This document shows positions 1 to 6,211 of a DNA stretch of 54,763 nt, in pieces. A model generated the notes under the pieces. The model worked only from the letters and a program-made list of their open reading frames with translations. It was not told where the DNA came from and searched no databases. Made by a program: the position numbers and the translations under genes. Each line of letters opens with the position of its first letter. Positions within the stretch are counted from its first letter, which is position 1. The stretch lies in contig JAGGWS010000057.1 of NCBI GenBank assembly GCA_021163425.1, forward strand, positions 1 to 54,763. Direction: 5' to 3'. The DNA comes from Candidatus Omnitrophota bacterium (GTDB lineage Bacteria; Omnitrophota; Gorgyraeia; Duberdicusellales; Duberdicusellaceae).

Positions 1-147
1 AATTTTGAAGTTATCCCCAATATATTAGAAGCCTCTTTTTCTACTGATATGGGATGGGCTATCGTCAAATTTGAAGGAGAAGAAACTGAGCTTTCTCGCC
101 TTTTTACATACCTCCGTTCTCAAGGCGTAGAAATAAGTAATAGATAG
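1..147 (+). CDS. NIL-domain protein, C-terminal fragment
   Basis: The frame is open from the first base and stops at 145-147, giving the last 48 residues of a protein whose start lies outside the window. The sequence (ILEASFSTDMGWAIVKFEG, then LFTYLRSQGVEI) fits the NIL domain. This small regulatory-type alpha/beta domain is found at the C-terminus of methionine ABC-transporter ATPases and of some ferredoxin or homocysteine-synthesis proteins. Which of these full-length proteins it belongs to cannot be told from the fragment. Confidence 0.7.
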   Translation, partial: NFEVIPNILEASFSTDMGWAIVKFEGEETELSRLFTYLRSQGVEISNR

Positions 148-175
148 CTTTCTTTATGAATTTTCTTGAGAATAG

Positions 176-640
176 ATGAAATTTTGTCTTATTTGTAAAA
201 GGTTAATTCCTGAGGGTCAAGATTTTTGTCCTTTTTGTAGAGGAGATATAAGTTCTCAGAAAGATAAGAGGAGGGGGTTTGTTCGAATCCCTCTAAAGGA
301 AATAATAAGATTTCAGAGTTTCTCTTTAGACCCTCAAGGAGAAAACCTTTCCCTTAAAGGCGTTTCTCAGGACATAAGCCTTTCGGGAATTTACTTTGAA
401 ATAGCTTCCAGTTCAATTAGGAGCTTGCCTTACTTAAAAGTTAGTAATATAATCTGGATAGAATTTACTCTTCCCGGGTGTAAAAAATCCCTGAAGCTTC
501 AAGGAGAAATAAGAAGGGTTCACAGAAAAGGTTTAAAAAAAGTGGGTTTAGGGGTTATGTTTATAAATTTAGATAAAAAAAGTTATAAGATTTTAGATAG
601 TTTTATCTTAACTTATCTCAGAGATAAGGAAGAAATTTGA
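176..640 (+). CDS. Zinc-ribbon PilZ-domain protein (likely c-di-GMP receptor)
   Basis: This 154-residue cytoplasmic protein has two parts. Residues 4-21 carry a CxxC...CxxC knuckle (C4, C7, C18, C21), likely binding zinc. The rest is a PilZ domain with both nucleotide-binding motifs intact: RxxxR at R33-R37 and DxSxxG at D66, S68 and G71. PilZ proteins with these motifs usually bind cyclic di-GMP and pass the signal to motility, pili or envelope targets. It lies 6 nt before the GroES-like gene, probably in the same transcript. The window also holds an HD-GYP protein (45384-46556) and pilT, which are plausible partners in signalling, but no direct link is visible. Confidence 0.82.
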   Translation: MKFCLICKRLIPEGQDFCPFCRGDISSQKDKRRGFVRIPLKEIIRFQSFSLDPQGENLSLKGVSQDISLSGIYFEIASSSIRSLPYLKVSNIIWIEFTLPGCKKSLKLQGEIRRVHRKGLKKVGLGVMFINLDKKSYKILDSFILTYLRDKEEI

Positions 641-646
641 TTCTTT

Positions 647-1009
647 ATGAGCGAGGAGATTATCCTGGTAGGAGATAAGGTTTTAATTGAGCCTGATTCT
701 GAAGAGGCCCAAACTGAAGCAGGATTATATCTTCCCCAGGGGCTTAAAGAAAAAGAGAAAGTCTGGTCAGGTAAAGTGGTTGAAGTAGGTCCGGGTTATC
801 CGGTTTTTGACCCTTCTTGTTTAGAAGAGGAAGCCTGGCTTAACCAGAAAGAGAAACCTAAGTATTTCCCCCTTCAGGCAAAACCTGAGGATAGGTGTAT
901 TTTTTTGAAAGAACAGGCTGTAGAGGTTAAAATTAAGAAGAAAAAATATTTGATAGTACCCCATTCAGCAATCCTTCTCCTGATAAGAGAGAGTTCCTTA
1001 GGGTTCTAA
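647..1009 (+). CDS. GroES-like co-chaperonin family protein
   Basis: The 120-residue protein has the GroES beta-barrel pattern. It opens with GDKVLIEPDSEEAQTEAGLYLP (positions about 9-30), followed by GKVVEVGPGYP and a C-terminal EVKIKKKKYLIVPHSAILLLI strand pair. Canonical GroES is about 95 residues. The extra length sits after VGPG (about residues 47-75) and replaces the short glycine-rich link. No groEL lies next to it, so it may be a divergent GroES relative rather than the main co-chaperonin. It overlaps nothing and ends 1 nt before the CorC-type gene, suggesting co-transcription. Confidence 0.7.
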   Translation: MSEEIILVGDKVLIEPDSEEAQTEAGLYLPQGLKEKEKVWSGKVVEVGPGYPVFDPSCLEEEAWLNQKEKPKYFPLQAKPEDRCIFLKEQAVEVKIKKKKYLIVPHSAILLLIRESSLGF

Positions 1010-1010
1010 G

Positions 1011-2222
1011 ATGATAGACTCCTTAATATTTCTTTTTCTTATCGCTCTTTCCTTCTTCTTCTCTGGCTCAGAGACAGCTTTCTTCTCTTTAAATAAAGTA
1101 AAGTTAGAAAAATTCAAGAAGAGGAATAGGAAAGCTCTAAGAATAGAGAGTTTAAAGTCTGAGCCTGATTTTCTTTTGTCTACAATCCTAATGGGGAATA
1201 TGATAGTGAATATTGCCTTATCTTCTTTAATTGCTAAATTCTTCATAAAAATATCTCCTTCTTGGGGTGGAGTAATCTCTGTATTTTCTGCAGCAGTTGT
1301 TATTCTTATACTGGGAGAGATTCTTCCTAAGGGGATAGCTATTAATACCCCTGAGAAATTTTCTTTGACTGCCCTTTTCCCTTTGAAAATTTTCTATATT
1401 CTTTTTTGGCCATTTTGCTGGATTTTTATTTCTTTTTCTAAATTTTTCTTAAAGTGGATCCCTCAAGAAATAGAAAAAGCTCAGCTTTTAGATGAAGAAG
1501 AACTTAAAACTGCTTTAGAATTGGGTAGATTAGCCGGAATAATAGCTAAAGAAGAAAAAGATATGATTCATTTAGTATTAGAATTTGCTGAGAAGGAAGC
1601 CGGCCAAATTCTGACTCCTCGCCCAGAAGTTAAAGCTTTAGATATAGATACACCTCCAGAGAAGGTAAAGGATTTTCTTAAAGAAGTTAAACATTCTTAT
1701 CTGCCAGTTTATAAAGGAAGCATTGATAATATTGTGGGGGTATTGAGAACTAAAGATTATTTCTTGGAAAAAGGAAAGAATATCCATTCTTTGACGAGGG
1801 AGGCTTTCTTCGTTCCTGAGTCTAAAAAAATAGATGACCTCTTGAGAGAACTTATTAAACGGGAAGAAAAAATAGCTTTAGTGATTGATGAATACGGAGG
1901 GTTTTCGGGAATAGTTACTTTAGAAGATATTCAGGAGGAAATCTTTGGAGAAATTTACGATGAGTACGAAGTTCCTGAAAATAAGGTAGAGAAAATTAAA
2001 GATAAAGAATTTTTAGTCTCTCCCGACGTTTCTATAAGAGAACTCAATTATCAGTTAGGGTTAGATTTGCCAGAAGAAGAAGTAAATTTAGGCAGGTTTA
2101 TCTTAAGTTTGATTGAAAGGTTTCCTCAGGAAAAGGAGAAGATATTTTACAAGGATTTAGAGTTTATAGTAGAAAAAGCTACTAAAAAGAGGCTTATTGC
2201 CTTAAGAGTTATTAAAAAATGA
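1011..2222 (+). CDS. CNNM/CorC-type membrane protein with CBS domains (hemolysin C family)
   Basis: The 403-residue protein has the full family architecture. An N-terminal DUF21/CNNM membrane part (about 1-170) contains several hydrophobic helices and the GEILPKGIA motif. A CBS pair follows (about 185-315, including LTPRPEVKALD and ALVIDEYGGFSGIVTLEDI), then a C-terminal CorC/HlyC domain (about 325-403). These proteins are thought to take part in Mg2+/Co2+ efflux or its regulation at the inner membrane. It overlaps the next gene by 4 nt (ATGA), and that gene is a shorter paralogue, so the two may act together. Confidence 0.85.
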   Translation: MIDSLIFLFLIALSFFFSGSETAFFSLNKVKLEKFKKRNRKALRIESLKSEPDFLLSTILMGNMIVNIALSSLIAKFFIKISPSWGGVISVFSAAVVILILGEILPKGIAINTPEKFSLTALFPLKIFYILFWPFCWIFISFSKFFLKWIPQEIEKAQLLDEEELKTALELGRLAGIIAKEEKDMIHLVLEFAEKEAGQILTPRPEVKALDIDTPPEKVKDFLKEVKHSYLPVYKGSIDNIVGVLRTKDYFLEKGKNIHSLTREAFFVPESKKIDDLLRELIKREEKIALVIDEYGGFSGIVTLEDIQEEIFGEIYDEYEVPENKVEKIKDKEFLVSPDVSIRELNYQLGLDLPEEEVNLGRFILSLIERFPQEKEKIFYKDLEFIVEKATKKRLIALRVIKK

Positions 2223-3223
2223 ACCAGTTGTTTCTGTCATTAATTTATTTAGGAGGTGTCTTTCTCTTTATAGTTTTAGCTGGTTTATTTTCAGGGTTGG
2301 AGACTGCCTTTGTTTGCACAGATTATCTTAAGATAAAATCTCTTAAAAAAGGAAGATTAAAGTCTTATTCTAATTTGGAAAAATTTTATTTAAATCCTGA
2401 GTCTTTTTTATCTCTAACTCTTATCGGGACTAATTTTTGTATAGTGGTAATCTCTATCCTTTTTACTCTTATTCTGATAAGAGTAAAAGTAAATAATCCT
2501 TCTTTCTGGGCTACCTTAATTCTTAGCCCGGTCTTATTTTTATTTGGGGAATTAATTCCTAAGAGTATAGGAAGAATCTTTAAGGAAAGATTTTTACTTC
2601 ATTTTCTTAACCTTTTAGGATTTCTGGAAAGTATTTTTAGACCCTTTATAAAAGCAATAGAGTTTTTACCCCTGTTGGTTGTTAAACTTTTGTTTAAAAA
2701 AGGAAGAATTCCCCAGCCTTTAGAATCATTTTCTCCATCAAGGAGAGAAGTCTTAAGTAGAGATGATTTTAAGATAATGACCGAAACTTTACACAGTGAG
2801 GGAGAAATTGACCGGGTAGAGAAGGAGGCTATCGTAGATATTTTAGGTTTTTACCAGTCTAAAGTAAAAGACGTTTATATTGATTTAGATAAAGTAGTTT
2901 TTCTTAAAGAAAGAGATTCTCAGGAAGAAATTTTAAATACTGCTAAGAAATTTGGTTTTACCCGGTATCCGGTGTTCAAGGAGGGGAAAGTCTTGGGCTA
3001 TATCAACATCTTTGACTTATTTTATAAGTCTTACAAGGATTGGAGAGAATTGATTAGACCTATTCTTAAAGTAGGGATTAACCAGGATTTAAGTTATGTT
3101 TTTAAAATTCTCCGTTCGAAGAAAGAAAATATTGCTTTGGTATTTAAAGGAAGAAGACCTTATGGAATAATTACTCTTCAGGATATAATGAGAGAGATAA
3201 TTTTTTCTTTGACTCATTTCTAA
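2219..3223 (+). CDS. CNNM/DUF21-CBS membrane protein, shorter paralogue
   Basis: This 334-residue paralogue of the preceding gene shares the DUF21 membrane region (with the GELIPKSIGR motif at about residue 113) and a CBS pair (about 205-330, ending in GRRPYGIITLQDIMREI). It stops right after the second CBS domain and lacks the CorC/HlyC C-terminal domain. Tandem long and short copies overlapping by 4 nt suggest translational coupling and possibly a hetero-oligomer. A role in divalent-cation transport is inferred from the family. Its end is 13 nt from the converging PIN gene. Confidence 0.83.
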   Translation: MNQLFLSLIYLGGVFLFIVLAGLFSGLETAFVCTDYLKIKSLKKGRLKSYSNLEKFYLNPESFLSLTLIGTNFCIVVISILFTLILIRVKVNNPSFWATLILSPVLFLFGELIPKSIGRIFKERFLLHFLNLLGFLESIFRPFIKAIEFLPLLVVKLLFKKGRIPQPLESFSPSRREVLSRDDFKIMTETLHSEGEIDRVEKEAIVDILGFYQSKVKDVYIDLDKVVFLKERDSQEEILNTAKKFGFTRYPVFKEGKVLGYINIFDLFYKSYKDWRELIRPILKVGINQDLSYVFKILRSKKENIALVFKGRRPYGIITLQDIMREIIFSLTHF

Positions 3224-3236
3224 GAAAGGTTTGCTC

Positions 3237-3809
3237 CTAACTGAATAAAAAGCTTCTTATTTCTTTTAAGTTTAGAGTTTCAATCCCCAATTTCTGGGCC
3301 CAGGTTATAAGTCCCTGGTCAGAAGAAAGGAGTGGAGACTTTAATTCTTTGGCTAAGATTAATAAGTCCACGTCTTGAACGCTGTCAATTATTCCTTCTC
3401 TTAAGGCTATTCGGAATTCTTCCCTTAAGGCTTTTATTAATTCTTGTTCTCCTTTCTTTTTAGATAGGCCATAACGAGTATATTTCTCAGTTATCCTTAA
3501 TCCTTTATTTATTCTTTTTCTCATTTCTTCCACCAGTTCATAGAGGAATAGAGAGGGTATAAATATTTCGTATTTTTTAGGAGGTTTTTTCCTTATATAG
3601 GAAAGAACCTTAGAAATTGCAGGAGTTTCTTTTAAGAATTTTGTTAATTCTTCAAAAGTAGAAGGGGGCATATACAGGAGAACTTTTTTGTTTTTTGCTT
3701 TTTCTATAAAGTTTTCCAACGCCTGTTCAGGCGCAGAGCCAAAAAATATTAAAGATTGAGGGTTTATAAAAATACTAGTATCTATTATGATCTTTTCAGG
3801 ATAATCCAT
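3237..3809 (-). CDS. PIN-domain protein, 'RNA ligase partner' family
   Basis: The 190-residue protein has a PIN nuclease fold. The N-terminal IIIDTSIF carries the first acidic residue (D10), FEEL a second, and DVDLLILAKEL with LLSSDQGLITWA the later ones. The stretches YMPPSTFEEL, KKPPKKYEI and LFLYELVEEMRKRINKGLRI match the archaeal and deep-branching bacterial family named for its frequent neighbour, a 3'-5' RNA ligase of the Pab1020 type. No ligase lies near it here. It is the only convincing minus-strand gene in the window and runs divergently from rplM. A good promoter places its transcription start at or next to the start codon. Confidence 0.8.
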   Translation of the reverse strand: MDYPEKIIIDTSIFINPQSLIFFGSAPEQALENFIEKAKNKKVLLYMPPSTFEELTKFLKETPAISKVLSYIRKKPPKKYEIFIPSLFLYELVEEMRKRINKGLRITEKYTRYGLSKKKGEQELIKALREEFRIALREGIIDSVQDVDLLILAKELKSPLLSSDQGLITWAQKLGIETLNLKEIRSFLFS

Positions 3810-3815
3810 AGAGAA

Positions 3816-3844
3816 ATTCTATTACATTTTTTTTCTTTTTACAA
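3816..3844 (-). promoter_or_regulatory. Promoter of the PIN gene, leaderless
   Basis: On the minus strand, TTGTAA (3844-3839) and TAGAAT (3821-3816) are separated by exactly 17 nt. Counting 7 nt from the last base of the -10 box puts the expected transcription start at about 3809, the A of the start codon. No Shine-Dalgarno sequence is possible in that case, so the mRNA would be leaderless. Confidence 0.55.
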
Positions 3845-3914
3845 GGATTGTTTTGGAATTTCTTTCTAAGTTTAAGAACCTTAGATTCAATATATAAAAA
3901 ATATAGAAAAAATA

Positions 3915-3943
3915 TTGACTTTTTTCTGAAAATATGCTAAAAA
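3915..3943 (+). promoter_or_regulatory. Promoter of rplM-rpsI
   Basis: TTGACT (3915-3920) and TAAAAA (3938-3943) lie 17 nt apart. The expected start of transcription is near 3950, 0-2 nt before the ATG at 3952. An in-frame ATG at 3934 lies inside the promoter and could not be used by this transcript. Confidence 0.5.
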
Positions 3944-3951
3944 ACCTGCCT

Positions 3952-4389
3952 ATGGATAAAAGAAAAACTTTAGTTCCTAAGAAGGGCCAGATTAAGAGGG
4001 AATGGCTCTTAATAGATGCTAAGGAGAAAACCTTGGGAAGATTGGCTTCTCAGATTGCTAAGATTCTTCAGGGTAAACACAAACCTTATTATACTCCTTT
4101 TCTCTTAACCGGAGATTATGTAGTGGTGATAAATGCTAAGTATGTAAAGCTTACTGGCAAAAAGATGTTAGAAAAAGTTTATGATAAGTATTCAGGTTAT
4201 CCTGGAGGGAGGAAGGAGATTAGTTTGAGTGAACTTCTGAAAAAGAATCCTTCTAGGGTTTTATATTTGGCAGTAAAAGGTATGCTTCCCAAAAATAGAT
4301 TAGCAAAAAGGATGTTAGATTCTTTAAAGATATACCCTGAGGATAAATATCCTCATCAGGCTCAATCGCCTAAACTAGTAGAAGTATGA
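3952..4389 (+). CDS. rplM: 50S ribosomal protein L13
   Basis: L13 is an early-assembly large-subunit protein. The start MDKRKTLVPKK, then REWLLIDA and KTLGRLASQIAKILQGKHK, match the family from its usual N-terminus, giving 145 residues. An in-frame ATG at 3934 would add six residues without resemblance to L13 and overlaps the promoter, so I chose 3952. No Shine-Dalgarno sequence precedes either start, in keeping with a leaderless message. The gene overlaps rpsI by 4 nt (ATGA), the usual L13-S9 pair. Confidence 0.92.
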   Translation: MDKRKTLVPKKGQIKREWLLIDAKEKTLGRLASQIAKILQGKHKPYYTPFLLTGDYVVVINAKYVKLTGKKMLEKVYDKYSGYPGGRKEISLSELLKKNPSRVLYLAVKGMLPKNRLAKRMLDSLKIYPEDKYPHQAQSPKLVEV

Positions 4390-4832
4390 AAGAAGAAAAT
4401 ACCAATCAAAATAGCAATCAGAAGAAAGAAGAGACCTTAAGCCCAGTTAAGATTTTGGCTTCAGGAAGGAGAAAGGAAGCAGTTGCTCGAGTTCAGTTAA
4501 TAGCTCCTGGTAAAGGAAAATTCCTGATTAATGGGAAGAAATGGGATGAGTATTTTACTACTCCTTTGCACAGACTTTTAGTTAAAGAGCCTCTAAATAA
4601 AGCTAATCTATCAATTTCCGTAGATGTTAAGGCTAAAACCGAAGGAGGAGGTATTACTGGACAGGCAGGAGCTATAAGATTAGGTTTGGCTAAAGCCTTA
4701 GTAGAATACAATCCTCAACTTAAGTCTCCCTTTAAAAAAGAAAAACTTCTTACTCGTGACCCCCGGGCTAAAGAGAGAAAGAAATACGGCCGGAGAGGAG
4801 CTCGCCGAAGATTTCAGTGGACTAAGCGTTAG
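4386..4832 (+). CDS. rpsI: 30S ribosomal protein S9
   Basis: S9 binds the head of the small subunit, and its C-terminal tail reaches the P-site tRNA. The 148-residue protein has a hydrophilic N-terminal extension of about 20 residues (rich in N, Q, E and K), then ASGRRKEAVARVQL and the conserved basic end RKKYGRRGARRRFQWTKR. The final -KR needed for tRNA contact is present. It is translationally coupled to rplM. No clear terminator follows; a repeat-rich noncoding stretch begins about 75 nt downstream. Confidence 0.95.
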   Translation: MKEENTNQNSNQKKEETLSPVKILASGRRKEAVARVQLIAPGKGKFLINGKKWDEYFTTPLHRLLVKEPLNKANLSISVDVKAKTEGGGITGQAGAIRLGLAKALVEYNPQLKSPFKKEKLLTRDPRAKERKKYGRRGARRRFQWTKR

Positions 4833-4906
4833 CTTCCTGTATTAATTTCTAATTTTTCAAGACTTAATTTTACCAAGTTCACATATGTAAAATAACCAAT
4901 AACCAG

Positions 4907-4936
4907 AATACTTCTGCAACATTTTTGTTTGAAACT
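4907..4936 (+). repeat. Dispersed element A, copy 1 (half palindrome)
   Basis: These 30 nt match 51271-51300 at 29 of 30 positions. In the second copy the sequence continues into a near-perfect 33-nt palindrome. Here the right arm of that palindrome is missing, and the ACGT tandem array starts exactly where it should begin, after GAAACT. Confidence 0.85.
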
Positions 4937-5016
4937 ACGTGAAAACGTGAAAACGTAGAAACGTGTGAACGTATAAACGTGTGAACGTGTGAACGTGGGA
5001 ACGTATAAACGTGTGA
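4937..5016 (+). repeat. Ten-unit 8-nt tandem array with ACGT core
   Basis: Ten contiguous octamers each begin with ACGT and end with A. In order they are ACGTGAAA twice, ACGTAGAA, ACGTGTGA, ACGTATAA, ACGTGTGA twice, ACGTGGGA, ACGTATAA and ACGTGTGA. A degenerate eleventh unit (ACTTGACA, 5017-5024) merges into element B. The ACGT core is self-complementary and the variable part is purine-rich apart from the T positions. The function is unknown: it could be replication slippage or an array of binding sites. Confidence 0.9.
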
Positions 5017-5018
5017 AC

Positions 5019-5053
5019 TTGACAAAATACTTTGAAAGTAAAATGTCAAGTTA
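5019..5053 (+). repeat. Dispersed palindromic element B, copy 1
   Basis: TTGACA (5019-5024) pairs with TGTCAA (5044-5049), and TACTTT with AAAGTA around a central G, with an AAA/AAA internal loop between the two stems. The right part (5029-5053) is identical over 25 nt to 51432-51456. The 34 nt from 5020 match 44791-44824 with 5 differences, most of which keep the inner stem paired. Confidence 0.8.
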
Positions 5054-5061
5054 GGCTTTAA

Positions 5062-5100
5062 GCTGGTTTTGTTACGAAGCCGACAGACGATAAAACCAGC
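5062..5100 (+). repeat. Hairpin with 10-bp stem downstream of element B
   Basis: GCTGGTTTTG (5062-5071) pairs with TAAAACCAGC (5091-5100), with 9 Watson-Crick pairs, one G-T pair and a 19-nt loop. No T-run follows, so it is a poor terminator. The loop and right arm hold TTACGAAGCC and CGATAAA. Related motifs occur after element B copy 2. Confidence 0.65.
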
Positions 5101-5111
5101 CCATTTTTAAG

Positions 5112-5140
5112 TTGACGCTTATTTATTTTTGATTTAAGAT
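5112..5140 (+). promoter_or_regulatory. Promoter of the arg genes
   Basis: TTGACG (5112-5117) and TAAGAT (5135-5140) are spaced by 17 nt, predicting a start near 5147 and a 5' leader of about 57 nt. AAGGAG ends 8 nt before the argC ATG. I saw no clear ARG-box operator, though a degenerate one could be missed by eye. Confidence 0.55.
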
Positions 5141-5203
5141 AATTTTGCTGTTTTTGATTGGCTTAAATTTTAAAAAAGTTAATCAGGAAAAAGGAGTTTT
5201 AAA

Positions 5204-6211
5204 ATGGTTAAAGTAGGAGTAATCGGAGCTACTGGTTTTACTGGAGAAGAATTAGTGAGATTATTAATTGCTCATCCCGGGGTGAAAATAACCTATCTTT
5301 CTGCCAAGCTGGATAAGGGATTACCGTTTTCAGAAATTTTCCCTAAATTTAAAGGTAAGTTAGAGCTAATCTGTGAAAGCTTGGATGTTAATTCTGCTCT
5401 TAATTCAGGAGATTTATTCTTTTTGGCTTTACCCCATAGAGTTTCTTTTCAGATAGCTCCTTTCTTTTTAGAGAAGAAAAAGCTGGTTATTGACTTATCC
5501 GCAGATTACCGGTTTAAAGATCCTATAGTTTATAAGAAGTTTTATAAAATAGCTCACCAGGATAAAAAGAATTTAAAGAAAGCTGTATATGGGTTGCCGG
5601 AGTTTTATAGAGAAAAAATAAAGAGGGCAAGATTAATAGCTAATCCTGGTTGTTATCCTACAGTCTCTATTTTGAGTATTGCTCCTCTTTTAAGAGAAGG
5701 GGTTTTAAAGAATATAGTTATAGATGCAAAATCAGGGGTTTCGGGAGCAGGAAGAAGAGCTTATTTGGATTTTCATTATGTTCATTTAAGCCAAAACCTG
5801 ACCTGCTATAAACCTTTTGGCCATCAACATCTTCCCGAGATATTAGAGGTTCTTTCAGCTATAACCGGAAAGAAATTTAATTTAAGATTTACCCCTCATC
5901 TTTTGCCTTTAGAAAGAGGGATTTTTATAACTGTTTATGCTCAGTTAGCTAAGAAACTAAGGAGAGTTCAAATTTATAAGATTTATAAGAGCTATTATGA
6001 GGAAGAGCCTTTTGTAAGGGTTTTTAAAGAAGGATTGCCTCAGTTAAAAGAGGTGATAGGAACTAATTTTTGTGATCTGGGATTTGAAGTTTCGGGAGAT
6101 AATATTTTAATAGTAGGGGTAATTGATAATTTAATAAAGGGAGCTTCGGGCCAGGCTATTCAGAATATGAATATACTTTTAGGTTTTAAAGAATCCGAAG
6201 GTTTAGAATGA
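5204..6211 (+). CDS. argC: N-acetyl-gamma-glutamyl-phosphate reductase
   Basis: The enzyme makes N-acetylglutamate semialdehyde with NADPH, the third step of arginine synthesis. The 335-residue protein starts with the Rossmann motif GATGFTGEEL and carries the catalytic cysteine in NPGCYPT (C150), then SGVSGAGRRA and the histidine-containing FTPHLLP. A strong AAGGAG ribosome binding site precedes the ATG. It is the first gene of an argC-argJ-argB unit (4-nt overlap with argJ) under its own promoter. Confidence 0.96.
   Translation: MVKVGVIGATGFTGEELVRLLIAHPGVKITYLSAKLDKGLPFSEIFPKFKGKLELICESLDVNSALNSGDLFFLALPHRVSFQIAPFFLEKKKLVIDLSADYRFKDPIVYKKFYKIAHQDKKNLKKAVYGLPEFYREKIKRARLIANPGCYPTVSILSIAPLLREGVLKNIVIDAKSGVSGAGRRAYLDFHYVHLSQNLTCYKPFGHQHLPEILEVLSAITGKKFNLRFTPHLLPLERGIFITVYAQLAKKLRRVQIYKIYKSYYEEEPFVRVFKEGLPQLKEVIGTNFCDLGFEVSGDNILIVGVIDNLIKGASGQAIQNMNILLGFKESEGLE

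Larger units (their letters stand above)
4833..5203. other. Noncoding stretch with repeats and the argC promoter
   Basis: No plausible gene is seen in these 371 nt. They hold, in order, element A half-copy (4907-4936), an 8-nt tandem array (4937-5016), palindromic element B (5019-5053), a hairpin (5062-5100) and the argC promoter (5112-5140). The same order of modules recurs in the noncoding stretch before recA, except that the tandem array is absent there. Confidence 0.8.

Noticed and set aside
4937-5024. Octamer array as a CRISPR array
   Set aside because: Units are 8 nt without spacers and no cas genes are present.
5019-5047. TTGACA of element B read as a -35 promoter box
   Set aside because: At 16-18 nt spacing no TATAAT-like hexamer follows. 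The TTGACA is part of the palindrome.
5049-5085. GTTAGGC followed by GAAGCC, like an integron attC end
   Set aside because: GTTAGGC fits the attC 3' consensus, but no matching RYYYAAC start or integron integrase is present, and the surrounding sequence is explained by element B and a hairpin.
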